Positions 19,160 to 28,707 of a stretch of 64,000 bases of DNA are shown one piece after another. The position numbers and the translations under genes are program-made. The DNA is taken from NCBI RefSeq assembly GCF_007097245.1, contig NZ_VJZT01000006.1, positions 1-64,000 on the forward strand, read 5' to 3'. Within the stretch, counting starts at the first letter, position 1. Each line of letters begins with the position of its first letter. The stretch is from Flavobacterium restrictum. Lineage in GTDB: Bacteria > Bacteroidota > Bacteroidia > Flavobacteriales > Flavobacteriaceae. The notes beneath the pieces are model-generated. The model saw only the letters and a list, made by a program, of their open reading frames with translations, made no database searches and was not told the origin of the DNA.

Positions 19160-22100
19160 ATGGATTATTTCTACTCCAAAAAAATAGGGAAAACAAAGCA
19201 ATACCAACTACTAACCAAAAGAGATAAGTTGAAAATCGTATTGATAAGTTTCTTTGGTATGCTTTGTTTCAACACAATTACGGCACAGCAAAATGTTGTA
19301 ATTGATGGCAATGCCAAATTTATAGTACTTAGCCCAATTCTTATTAGAACAGAATATGCTGGAGATGGCGTGTTTGAAACCAAAAAAAGTTTCAATATTA
19401 CCAATCTAGATTTGCCAGTACCTACTTATACTTCTCAAGTCAATAATGGCTGGCTCGAAATTCAAACCGATAAGATTCTTTTGCGTTACAAACAAAATTC
19501 GGGACGCTTCGACCCGTCTAATCTCAAAATCAGTCTAAATCTCAACGGTCAATCTATAGAAGCTACACCGTGGTCATTGAACCTTTCTGGCTATAAAACC
19601 GAAACCGAAGAAATGGCCTTATTTGGAGGAGCCAATCTGGCTACCGACCACGTAAACTATACAGGGACTGGGTTTGTGGCAGGTCTTACAAATATTGGAG
19701 CAGGGATGGAGTGGAATTTGAACACAAATGTTTTGGTCGGCGATTATGTATTATCCTTAAAATATGCCAACGGAATGGGCAATGCCCGAACCATCAGTTT
19801 GTATATAGACAATGTAAAAACACAGATAACATTGCCCCAAACAACAAATTGGGATTCGTGGAATGTTTTCAACAAAAACATCTCTTTGACAACAGGTGCT
19901 CATATTCTAAAAGTGGTTTGCGAAACGGGAGATACTTATAATGTAAATGTAGATTGGCTTTCATTGAGTCCTGTGTCGAAATTTAATGAAATTTGCGAAG
20001 CCGAAAACGCAACGCTAGCAGGAAATGCCATTTCTCTTTCGGATCATATAGGTTATACAGGAACGGGTTTTGTTTCTGGATTGGATAATGTAGGTACTCG
20101 TATTAGTTGGGGGCTCAACAATACCGTTGCTAGTGGTACTTACACGGTTTCGTTGCGGTATGCCAATGGTTATGGTGGCGATGGTCAACAAATTAACCGT
20201 ACTGTAAGTTTGTATATCGATGGTGTAAAAACACAAATAGCCTTGCCAGCAACTGCCAATTGGGACACTTGGAACGTTTTTCAAAAAGATGTTTCGCTGG
20301 CTATGGGGTTTCATACCATTCAAGTTTCGTGTGATTCTGGAGATACTTTTAATGTAAATGTAGATTGGCTTGCCGTGAGTCCTGTTGGTGCGTCTGTACC
20401 CAATCCTATCCCAAAAACACCAAACAAAAATTTGGGGGGTGGTGCACGTTCATTAGATACCAAAGGAGGTAAAATACCCTTATGGGATGGGCTTATGAGT
20501 CAAGACGGATGGTATCTAATAGAGGATAGTAAAACCGCATTGAGAGAAGCTGATGGGTGGGTTTCTAATCGACCTGTGCATCAAGGCGGATACCAAGATG
20601 GGTACTTCTTTGGGTATGGAACCGATTATCAAACCGCTTTGAAAGACTTTTATAAAATAACAGGAAACCCTCCCTTATTGCCCAAATGGGCGTTTGGTGT
20701 TTGGTATTCAAAATACGAAAAATATACTAGTTCTTATTATCAAAACACCTTGTTGCCTAAATTTCGATTAGAAAAAGTGCCAATAGATGCTTTGGTAGTT
20801 GATACCGATTGGAAATCACCAAACCAATGGAATGGTTGGAACTGGAACAATACCTTGTTTCCAGATCCACAAAGTTTTATTGATTGGGGAAAACAAGAAG
20901 GGCTAGCCATTGGTCTGAATATACATCCTTCTATACAAACCAATGACCCTAAATATGCCACTGCAAACGCAACCGCAGGAGGATTGCAGGGTACGGGTTG
21001 GCGACTTTTTGATTTCAGTAATAAAAATCACGCACAGGCATATTTTGATTTGCACACCCCTTTTAATGCACAAGGAATTCGTTTTTGGTGGTTGGATTGG
21101 GTCGATGGAAACATAAGTATGGCCGTAAAAGGGTTGCCACAAGAAGCTTGGTTGAGTCATCTTTATACTCAAAATAGGATAGAACGTGGCTTGAGAGGTT
21201 TTGCTTTCTCCCGTATTGGAGGAGGGTATAACGGTTATGGCAATACTGGTGTGCCCGATTTGGCTTGGTCAGATCACCGCTACACGCTTCACTTTACAGG
21301 AGATACATTTGATGAATGGGATTTGCTCAAATTTGCATCAACCTTTACTATTTCTGAGGGAAACCTTGGGATACCGTATGTGTCACATGACCTAGGTAGT
21401 TTCAAGGGCAGAACCTTAACGGATGACAAATACATGCGTTGGTTGCAGTTTGGAACCTTTCAACCCATTTTTCGTTTGCATTCAGACGACAATACCGATA
21501 GTTATCGTTTGCCTTGGCAGTACCCCAATGTGGTACAACAAGCCAAAGACTTTATTCGGTTGCGTCACGCCTTGGTGCCTTATACGTATTCTTTGGCTTA
21601 CGAATCCTCAACGGGCGGTTTGCCTATAGTGAGGGGAATGTATTTTTATAATCCCGAAGCTCCCGAAGCCTACACCTTTGACAAGCAATATTTTTTTGGA
21701 AAAAACATACTCGTTTCGCCAATTGTATCAGGAGGTCAAGTTGCCTCTACGCAAGTTTGGTTTCCAGAGGGCAAATGGATCAATTATTTTACCAACGAAA
21801 TTGTAACTGGGCCTACTACAAAAACAGTATCTGCCAATTATAATACCATGCCAGCGTATGTCAAAGCGGGAGGAATTATTCCATTAAAACCCTATTCTGA
21901 TTATGTGAGTCAAAAAACAGATGATATGCTGACTATAAAAGTGTATGCTGGTGCCGATGGTGATTTTGCATTATATGAAGATGAAGGAGAGAATTTGAAC
22001 TACCAACAGGGAAGCCATGCGATAACGAATATCTCGTATCTCGAAAATCAAAGAAAACTTACAATAACAGCACAACAAGGCAATTATACTGGAGCACCAC

Positions 22101-22540
22101 AAACACGTACTTATGATATTGTGTTGTACAATGCCACAACGCCTGTTCAGGCCCTTTTGAACGGTGTTGCTCTCAACAACATTGCTCCCAATTCTGGTCA
22201 AGGTTGGTGGGTTGCAAACACTATTGTTTATGTTCACCTCAACGAGTCTTCGGTTCTAGAAGATAAAGTAATCTCTTTTGACGGAACACTATCGGTTGCA
22301 GACCAATCTAACAAACAAGGTATAAATGTATATCCAAACCCAGTAACAAACACACTTTTCTTTAGCACCGAAATGAAAGGGTCTAATGTGAGTGTTTATT
22401 CGCTAACAGGAAGTTTGGTTTTAAAACAAAAGATGGAAAACAATAATGGTCTGGATGTTTCTAAATTAAAAACAGGAACCTATCTGGTAAGCATAACCAA
22501 AGGAGGAGAAAAAACGGTTAAAAAAATTGTTAAAAAATAA
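19160..22540 (+). CDS. T9SS-secreted GH31 glycosidase with two inserted CBM6/35-like modules
   Basis: A 1126-residue retaining alpha-glycosidase. Order: signal peptide (about 22-42), GH31 N-terminal beta-sandwich (about 45-150), two tandem galactose-binding-like modules (about 151-273 and 277-411, each ending NVDWL(S/A)(L/V)SPV), the resumed N-domain (NLGGGARSLD), the catalytic barrel with nucleophile Asp646 in FWWLDWVDG and acid/base Asp715 in FTGDTFDEWD, C-terminal sheets, and a T9SS type A sorting domain (about 1050-1126). The open frame starts at 19064, but its first 32 codons overlap or adjoin the MITE; ATG at 19160 fits the signal peptide. Specificity (glucose, xylose, galactose) is undetermined. 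Confidence 0.88.
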   Translation: MDYFYSKKIGKTKQYQLLTKRDKLKIVLISFFGMLCFNTITAQQNVVIDGNAKFIVLSPILIRTEYAGDGVFETKKSFNITNLDLPVPTYTSQVNNGWLEIQTDKILLRYKQNSGRFDPSNLKISLNLNGQSIEATPWSLNLSGYKTETEEMALFGGANLATDHVNYTGTGFVAGLTNIGAGMEWNLNTNVLVGDYVLSLKYANGMGNARTISLYIDNVKTQITLPQTTNWDSWNVFNKNISLTTGAHILKVVCETGDTYNVNVDWLSLSPVSKFNEICEAENATLAGNAISLSDHIGYTGTGFVSGLDNVGTRISWGLNNTVASGTYTVSLRYANGYGGDGQQINRTVSLYIDGVKTQIALPATANWDTWNVFQKDVSLAMGFHTIQVSCDSGDTFNVNVDWLAVSPVGASVPNPIPKTPNKNLGGGARSLDTKGGKIPLWDGLMSQDGWYLIEDSKTALREADGWVSNRPVHQGGYQDGYFFGYGTDYQTALKDFYKITGNPPLLPKWAFGVWYSKYEKYTSSYYQNTLLPKFRLEKVPIDALVVDTDWKSPNQWNGWNWNNTLFPDPQSFIDWGKQEGLAIGLNIHPSIQTNDPKYATANATAGGLQGTGWRLFDFSNKNHAQAYFDLHTPFNAQGIRFWWLDWVDGNISMAVKGLPQEAWLSHLYTQNRIERGLRGFAFSRIGGGYNGYGNTGVPDLAWSDHRYTLHFTGDTFDEWDLLKFASTFTISEGNLGIPYVSHDLGSFKGRTLTDDKYMRWLQFGTFQPIFRLHSDDNTDSYRLPWQYPNVVQQAKDFIRLRHALVPYTYSLAYESSTGGLPIVRGMYFYNPEAPEAYTFDKQYFFGKNILVSPIVSGGQVASTQVWFPEGKWINYFTNEIVTGPTTKTVSANYNTMPAYVKAGGIIPLKPYSDYVSQKTDDMLTIKVYAGADGDFALYEDEGENLNYQQGSHAITNISYLENQRKLTITAQQGNYTGAPQTRTYDIVLYNATTPVQALLNGVALNNIAPNSGQGWWVANTIVYVHLNESSVLEDKVISFDGTLSVADQSNKQGINVYPNPVTNTLFFSTEMKGSNVSVYSLTGSLVLKQKMENNNGLDVSKLKTGTYLVSITKGGEKTVKKIVKK

Positions 22541-22543
22541 ACA

Positions 22544-24862
22544 ATGAAAACTGGATACATAAAATGGATTCTATTTTTTATGCTGTGTGTCAGTAATTTG
22601 TTTTCACAAACAGCAGATCAAAGAGCAGAAAAGATACAAAACGGAACTAATGAAAGTTTCATGTTTGCAGATGGGAGTTATTATAAGCTTAACAATGCTT
22701 CTGATAATAACCCATACGGCTATGGATACTGGATACAAGCACACACGCTCGAAACACTTGCCGATGCGTATCAAAGAACTCGTAATGTGATTTATAAAAC
22801 TCGAATGAAAAGTATTCTTGCAGGAATTCGAAAATACAACAATTATGGTGCAGGAACGTATCATAACGATTACTACGATGATTTGGATTGGTTGTGTTTA
22901 GCCAGTTTTAATTGCTACAATGCTACCAAAGACATGGAGTTTCTAGACGCCGTACACGATATATGGACCGAAATAAAAACAGGATATACAAATGGATCAA
23001 TGTCGTGGAAAAAAGGGTGTAACACTCCTTGCAGAAATTCTATAGCGAATAGTCCAGCAATTGTTATCGCTGTCAAATTGTATCAATTAGAAGGGGATAA
23101 TACCAACTTACAAATGGCAAAGGATATTCATGCTTGGATGAAAAACAACGTGTTCAATACAGATGGAGGTATCTGGGATAGTCCAATTAATTTCAATCCA
23201 GATTGGCAATTTTCATACAACTCGGGTATGTTTATCGCAGCTTGTTTGGAACTCAATCTGGTTACAGGAGAACAGTCTTATTTAGATGATGGGGTCAAAG
23301 CTTGTGATTTTATGATGAATTTTACAAGAAATGGCGGTGGGGCATTTTATCTGAATGAAACTGGACAAGGTGATGGGGGTTTGTTTAAAGGAATATTTGC
23401 AAAATGGTTCATTGAGTTTGTCCGTATTGCCAATTTACCTAAAGCCAAAAAAGAGCATTACTTGCAAACGATTAATTATACTGCCGATTATGTATGGAAC
23501 CACGCAGTAGATAAAACTACTTTTTTGACGAATTCGGATTGGAAAAAATTGCCAACAGGAGCGATAGATTTATCTACCCAAACCTCGAGTCTCCATTTGT
23601 TCGAATCGGTAGCTAGTCTAAACAAGGTGCATATTTATCAAGACAGCAATTATGCTGGATCTTATGCGCAACTTTCACCAGGCAAATATACAACAGCACA
23701 ACTTTTTTCAAGTGGTATTCCAGACAATTATATTACTTCTATAACTATTCCTCAAGGGTATGAAGTTACTGTTTATGAAAATGACAATTTCATAGGAGTT
23801 TCCAAAACGTTTTCAACAAACACAGCTTGGCTAGCCGATTGGAACGATCGAATTTCTTCTATACAAATAGCAGATACCAATAGTCCAGCTGTTACTCCTG
23901 TGTCTGCTGACACATCGGTAATAAATGTTTTTCAAGAAATAAACTATACGGGTTACAATGTAGCACTTGATATTGGAGATTATACTTTAACACAATTGCA
24001 AGCCAAAGGTATATTGGATAACGATATTAGTTCTTTTAAGATTTTAAAAGGTTTTAAAATGACACTCTACGATGGGGATAATTTTTCAGGACAATCCATA
24101 GACTTAACTTCCAACGGTGCTTGGCTTGCTGATTGGAATGACAAAACAACTTCATTGCGTGTTCGTGCCAATGGCGATCCTACTTTGGGAGGTGTGTACA
24201 GTATCCAAAATAAAAACAGTAGCTTGAATATGGATGTTTGGGGTTCTAGCCAAGCATACGGTGGTAATATAGTACAAGGAACGGTTGGGACAGGAGACAA
24301 TCAAAAATTTATCTTGACTCATTTGGGGGATGGTTTGTATCAAATTATTGCCAAGCACAGCGGTCAGGCAGTAACCGTTGCCGATTGCAACTCAGACAAT
24401 GGTGTCAATATGATTCAATCCCCCTATACTGGTGCGTCAAATCAACAGTTTGTGTTGGCATCAATTGGCGAATATTACAAAATTATACCTAGAATTAGTG
24501 GTAAACTAGTTGAAGTTTCCAACTTTAGTAGTGCCAATGGTGCCAATGTACAACAATGGACAGATGTGGGTAGTCAAGCCAGCGGACAATGGAAATTAAT
24601 TTCAGTAGCATCTTTGGGACTAGAAAAAAAAGAATTAGCCTCAACTGTATACGTTTATCCAAATCCAGTGGATAACACTGTATTTTTTAATACAGAAATG
24701 GAAGGAAAAAATATAAGTATTTTTTCTTCAACAGGAAGTTTGGTTTCGGAACAAAAAGTAAGTAGCAATAATAGTGTTGATGTTTCCAAATTAAGTACGG
24801 GTACCTATTTTATTGGTACGACGAAAAGTGGCGACCCAACTGTAAAATTCTTAAAAAAATAA
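22544..24862 (+). CDS. T9SS-secreted GH76 alpha-1,6-mannanase-type enzyme with crystallin-like and ricin domains
   Basis: GH76 enzymes are mostly endo-alpha-1,6-mannanases that cut the backbone of fungal mannan. In 772 residues: signal peptide (about 1-21), (alpha/alpha)6 catalytic domain (about 25-350) with the signature Asp112-Asp113 in YYDDLDW, two beta/gamma-crystallin-like domains (about 362-445 and 460-543, both containing the block AWLADWND), a ricin-type beta-trefoil (about 546-686) and a T9SS sorting domain (about 699-772, VYPNPVDNTVFFNTEMEG). It starts three bases after the GH31 stop, so the two are co-transcribed. It is the best clue to the PUL substrate. Confidence 0.87.
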   Translation: MKTGYIKWILFFMLCVSNLFSQTADQRAEKIQNGTNESFMFADGSYYKLNNASDNNPYGYGYWIQAHTLETLADAYQRTRNVIYKTRMKSILAGIRKYNNYGAGTYHNDYYDDLDWLCLASFNCYNATKDMEFLDAVHDIWTEIKTGYTNGSMSWKKGCNTPCRNSIANSPAIVIAVKLYQLEGDNTNLQMAKDIHAWMKNNVFNTDGGIWDSPINFNPDWQFSYNSGMFIAACLELNLVTGEQSYLDDGVKACDFMMNFTRNGGGAFYLNETGQGDGGLFKGIFAKWFIEFVRIANLPKAKKEHYLQTINYTADYVWNHAVDKTTFLTNSDWKKLPTGAIDLSTQTSSLHLFESVASLNKVHIYQDSNYAGSYAQLSPGKYTTAQLFSSGIPDNYITSITIPQGYEVTVYENDNFIGVSKTFSTNTAWLADWNDRISSIQIADTNSPAVTPVSADTSVINVFQEINYTGYNVALDIGDYTLTQLQAKGILDNDISSFKILKGFKMTLYDGDNFSGQSIDLTSNGAWLADWNDKTTSLRVRANGDPTLGGVYSIQNKNSSLNMDVWGSSQAYGGNIVQGTVGTGDNQKFILTHLGDGLYQIIAKHSGQAVTVADCNSDNGVNMIQSPYTGASNQQFVLASIGEYYKIIPRISGKLVEVSNFSSANGANVQQWTDVGSQASGQWKLISVASLGLEKKELASTVYVYPNPVDNTVFFNTEMEGKNISIFSSTGSLVSEQKVSSNNSVDVSKLSTGTYFIGTTKSGDPTVKFLKK

Positions 24863-24897
24863 TAACACTTAACAAATAACCTTAAAAATTAACAATT

Positions 24898-25914
24898 ATG
24901 AAAAATCGTTTTAAATTACTCGTAACCGCTCTAATCATGACATTAAGTCTGTCATCATGGAGCCAATTCAACTCAATTGGTGTTGTAGGTAATGCCACTG
25001 CTAGAGGATGGCAGTCTTGGGGAAACCCAATGGTTCAATCTCCGGATAATCCCAATATTTTTACTTGGATAGGTAACTTATATGCAGGAGAATTAAAATT
25101 TCATGCTGATCGTGATGGTGACTGGAATGCTAATAAATGGCTATATGCACCTGCTGCAAATAGTGCTATACTCACAGCATCAACCGACAAAATAGGTATA
25201 AACAATGACCCTAATCAACCTGATGATAAATGGGTAGTACAAGCTGGAGAAGAAGGGCTGTATAAAATTACTATAAATGTTTTAGAAAACACAATCCAAG
25301 TAGTGCCAACTGCACCAATAGCTACTATAGTAGGCGACGCATGTACAGCTGGTTGGAATCCTACAGAGGGACTTCCATTTACACCTACAACAGATCCAAA
25401 CATTTTGACTTGGACTGGAGCCTTGGGTGCAGGACAATTCAAAATCAATTTAGGTACAGGAGAATGGGTTGATAATGAATGGTTTGGTTCAGTACTAGAC
25501 GGTACTTCTATAATGAACGGTGGTCAAATATTGACTAATGATCCAGCTTTAAAATCAAGAGGAGGTAACCCTGATAACAAATGGAAGGTGTCAGCTACAG
25601 AAGCCGGGACATACAAAATAAGTATCAACCTAACGGATAATACAATTACGATACTAGACAGTGCGCATTTGGGGCTTGTTAACCTAGCTGTAGAAAAAGT
25701 AGCTGTTTATCCAAATCCGGTAACCAACACACTTTTCTTTAACACAGAGATGAAAGGAACCAATGCGAGTATTTATTCTATATCAGGAAAATCGGTTTCT
25801 AAACAAAAAATTACTGGAAATTCCATAGATGTTTCGTGTCTAAATTCGGGAGTTTACATCATAGTTTTTGATAAAGATGGTGAAAAAATAACAAAACGAT
25901 TTATTAAAAAATAA
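24898..25914 (+). CDS. T9SS-secreted SusE/SusF-like glycan-binding protein
   Basis: A 338-residue protein with a signal peptide (LSLSSWSQF, no lipobox cysteine), two SusE/SusF-type domains (about 25-140, starting IGVVGNATARGW; about 143-250, starting ATIVGDACTAGWN) and a T9SS sorting domain (about 257-338). The domains resemble those of the SusE-like lipoprotein at 17727, including the DDKWVV/DNKWKV strand. It has no enzyme motif. It is probably delivered through the T9SS and attached to the surface or released, where it could bind the polysaccharide away from the SusCD complex. It sits 35 bp after the GH76 gene. Confidence 0.8.
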   Translation: MKNRFKLLVTALIMTLSLSSWSQFNSIGVVGNATARGWQSWGNPMVQSPDNPNIFTWIGNLYAGELKFHADRDGDWNANKWLYAPAANSAILTASTDKIGINNDPNQPDDKWVVQAGEEGLYKITINVLENTIQVVPTAPIATIVGDACTAGWNPTEGLPFTPTTDPNILTWTGALGAGQFKINLGTGEWVDNEWFGSVLDGTSIMNGGQILTNDPALKSRGGNPDNKWKVSATEAGTYKISINLTDNTITILDSAHLGLVNLAVEKVAVYPNPVTNTLFFNTEMKGTNASIYSISGKSVSKQKITGNSIDVSCLNSGVYIIVFDKDGEKITKRFIKK

Positions 25915-25964
25915 TAGCAAACACTATTTTCTTGTTTTTTTAAACCAAGAATTAATTTAATTGG

Positions 25965-26038
25965 CATTTCTAAAAACTCACTTTTTTTTGCGGGTTAAAA
26001 ATTATAAATAATTGTAAAAAATATAGTTTTTAGAAATG
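25965..26038. repeat. Intra-operon inverted repeat before the second GH43 gene
   Basis: CATTTCTAAAAACT at 25965-25978 is perfectly complementary to 26025-26038, with a 46-base loop. It lies in the 141-bp gap before the GH43 gene and has no T-run after the second arm, so it looks more like an RNA-processing or stability hairpin than a terminator. Confidence 0.5.
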
Positions 26039-26055
26039 TTTTAAAAATAGAAATC

Positions 26056-28605
26056 ATGATGCGAATTACAAAAAGCAGTTATACAATATTTAACCCAACA
26101 AGATTTCGCTTTACATTATTTTTAGTATTGATGAGTTTTGCTTATTCCGTTCAAGCACAAACAAGTGGTAATCCTTTGTTTACTGGAGCAGACCCAGAGA
26201 TTCACTATTTTAACAATAAATATTACATCTATACTACGGCCACCTACGGCACACAGTTTCATGCTTATTCCTCAATAGATTTGACCAACTGGAAAGACGA
26301 AGGTGTTATTATGGATCTTTATCCAGATTGTCTTTGGGCACAAAATAATGGTTGGGCACCAGCAGTTGTTTTCCGTAACAATAAATATTATTTTTATTAT
26401 ACTGCCGAAACCAAAATAGGAGTGGCAGTGGGCGATACTCCCATTGGTCCTTTTAAGGATTCTAATGCTGCACCGCTTATTGCAACAGACCCTGTAATGA
26501 CAGATATAATTGATGCCATGGTATTTACAGATGACGATGGTCAAAACTACATGTATTATGGAGGATCGGGTCAAAGCAAATTGTCGGTACGCATATTGGG
26601 TGCCGATATGGTTTCAGTTGGTGCACCTACAGATATAACTCCTCAAAATTATACCGAAGGCCCCTTTATGATTAAGCGAAATGGTATTTATTACATGACT
26701 TATTCTAATGGCTATTGGGGTGATCAAAGTTATAACGTACAATATTCAACTTCCAATACGCCAATAGGGCCTTGGACATACAGAGGTTCTATACTTAGCT
26801 CAAATAGCGAAGACAAAGGGCCAGGACATCACTCGGTTATAAAAATAGGCGATTGTGATGAGTATTATATTGTATATCATCGATACGAAAACGCATCAAA
26901 CGGAGACAGAAAAATTGCCATCGACCACCTTTATTTTAATGCGGCTGGATTGATAGATCCTGTAAACATGACCAATTATGGCGTAAAACCCAGAGTACCC
27001 GATAATTCTTGTTCTTCTACAGCCGTAGCCCCAATTGTTTCTGGAGGGGTTTTTAAAGTAACGCACAAAGGTACCAATCAATATTTGGAAGTTGCGGGCA
27101 GTAGTAGTCAAGCTAATGCCAATGTTCAACAAAATACCGATAGTGGCAATGATGCACAACGTTGGATTATTACCCTAGAATCGGATGGGTTTTATAAAAT
27201 GACGCACAAGGGAACCAATCAGGTTTTGGATGTAGCAAATGCAAGCAACCTACCCGATGCCAATGTGCAACAAAACGCAGACAACGGTAGCGATGCACAA
27301 CGTTGGAATTTGGAAGCTATGACTGATGGTTATTTTAAGATAACCCACAAAGGAACCCATCAATGTTTGGATGTAGATCAAAACAGTACTGCTCCTCTTG
27401 CCAATGTAAAACAATACACCGATAGTGGCAATGATGGACAGCGTTGGAAATTGGAATTGGTTCAAGCCCCAATTCTTTCAGGAGGATTGTATCGATTAAC
27501 GCACAAAGGAACCAATCAGGTCATCAGTGTAAATGGCGATAGCACCACCGCAGGAGCCAATGTACATCAATGGACAGACAGTGGCAATGTTGATGCACAA
27601 CGCTGGTATATTACGCTAGAAAGTGATGGGTTTTATCAATTGAAACACAAGGGAACCAACCAAGTTTTGGATGTGGATAATAATAGCAGTAACGATGGTG
27701 CCAATATACACCAATACAATGATACGGATAATGATGCCCAACGTTGGAAACTGGATTTGATGCCCGACGGCTATTATAAACTAACCCATAAAGGCACCAA
27801 TAAATGCCTTGATGTCAACAATAATCTTGCAGAACCAGGTACTAATATTCAGCAATGGACAGATCTTGGCAACGATGCTCAGCGCTGGAAATTGGATTTA
27901 ATGCCAGACGTAAATCCAGTAATTGGCAACGGAACAGGTGTTTATGGAAACTATTTCAACGGAATGAATTTTGAAACGTCTGTATTCAATAGAGTAGATC
28001 CAACTATTAATTTTGATTGGGCATTTGCTTCTCCAAACCCTAGCGTCAATGCCGATCAGTTCTCCATACGTTGGACAGGTCAAATACAACCCAAGTATAG
28101 TGGCGAATATACTTTTTATGCAACCAGTAATAACGGAAGACGATTATGGATCAATAACCAACTTATTATTGATGGGTGGATAGATGATTTAGGAGAATAC
28201 AGGGGCAAAATTTTTCTTGTGGCGGGGCAAAAATACGATATCAAATTAGAATATTTTGACAACAGTAGTGCCGCTAATTGCAAACTAGAATGGTCTAATT
28301 TTCTACTAGGAAGAGAAATAATACCAATGACCCAATTGTATGCCAGTAGTTTGTCTATTAATGACAACCAACAATTAAGTAACAAAATCACTATACCAAA
28401 TCCTGTTGATGAAATTTTGCATATTATGTCTGATATTAATCTCTCGTTTGCAGATATCAAAATATTTGATATTCAAGGCAGACTTTTGAGTAATCCAAAA
28501 AAATTTGGCAATGAATTGTATGTGGGAAATTTGACGAAAGGGATGTATGTGCTTCAAATTCAAATTGATGGTGCTAAATGTATTAAAAAATTTATTAAAA
28601 AATAA
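26056..28605 (+). CDS. T9SS-secreted GH43 with two ricin-type trefoils and a PA14 domain
   Basis: An 849-residue modular glycosidase. Signal peptide (about 16-34), GH43 propeller (about 38-320) with Asp46 (GADPEIH), Asp153 (IIDAMVF) and Glu201 (TEGPFMI), two ricin-type beta-trefoils (about 329-468 and 472-617) containing six QRW repeats and recurrent THKGTNQ motifs, a PA14 domain (about 629-752, YTFYATSNNGRRLWINNQ), and a T9SS sorting domain (about 775-849) unlike those of the three preceding genes. The trefoils could bind mannose or galactose side chains. Likely released sugars are furanosides or beta-xylose, but this is not resolved. The first codons ATGATG leave the exact start open by one residue. 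Confidence 0.87.
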   Translation: MMRITKSSYTIFNPTRFRFTLFLVLMSFAYSVQAQTSGNPLFTGADPEIHYFNNKYYIYTTATYGTQFHAYSSIDLTNWKDEGVIMDLYPDCLWAQNNGWAPAVVFRNNKYYFYYTAETKIGVAVGDTPIGPFKDSNAAPLIATDPVMTDIIDAMVFTDDDGQNYMYYGGSGQSKLSVRILGADMVSVGAPTDITPQNYTEGPFMIKRNGIYYMTYSNGYWGDQSYNVQYSTSNTPIGPWTYRGSILSSNSEDKGPGHHSVIKIGDCDEYYIVYHRYENASNGDRKIAIDHLYFNAAGLIDPVNMTNYGVKPRVPDNSCSSTAVAPIVSGGVFKVTHKGTNQYLEVAGSSSQANANVQQNTDSGNDAQRWIITLESDGFYKMTHKGTNQVLDVANASNLPDANVQQNADNGSDAQRWNLEAMTDGYFKITHKGTHQCLDVDQNSTAPLANVKQYTDSGNDGQRWKLELVQAPILSGGLYRLTHKGTNQVISVNGDSTTAGANVHQWTDSGNVDAQRWYITLESDGFYQLKHKGTNQVLDVDNNSSNDGANIHQYNDTDNDAQRWKLDLMPDGYYKLTHKGTNKCLDVNNNLAEPGTNIQQWTDLGNDAQRWKLDLMPDVNPVIGNGTGVYGNYFNGMNFETSVFNRVDPTINFDWAFASPNPSVNADQFSIRWTGQIQPKYSGEYTFYATSNNGRRLWINNQLIIDGWIDDLGEYRGKIFLVAGQKYDIKLEYFDNSSAANCKLEWSNFLLGREIIPMTQLYASSLSINDNQQLSNKITIPNPVDEILHIMSDINLSFADIKIFDIQGRLLSNPKKFGNELYVGNLTKGMYVLQIQIDGAKCIKKFIKK

Positions 28606-28622
28606 ACTCAAAATAACAAATT

Positions 28623-28684
28623 CACTTCAAATAAAAGGGTTCAAATTTTAAAACAGCATTGTTTTGATGGTATTATTTGAAGTG
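28623..28684. repeat. Intra-operon inverted repeat before the last GH31 gene
   Basis: CACTTCAAATAA at 28623-28634 is a perfect complement of 28673-28684, with a small AAAACA...TGTTTT hairpin inside. It lies in the 102-bp gap between the GH43 and GH31 genes; no terminal T-run follows. Confidence 0.5.
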
Positions 28685-28707
28685 TTTATTCAAGATTAAT
28701 TTTAAAA

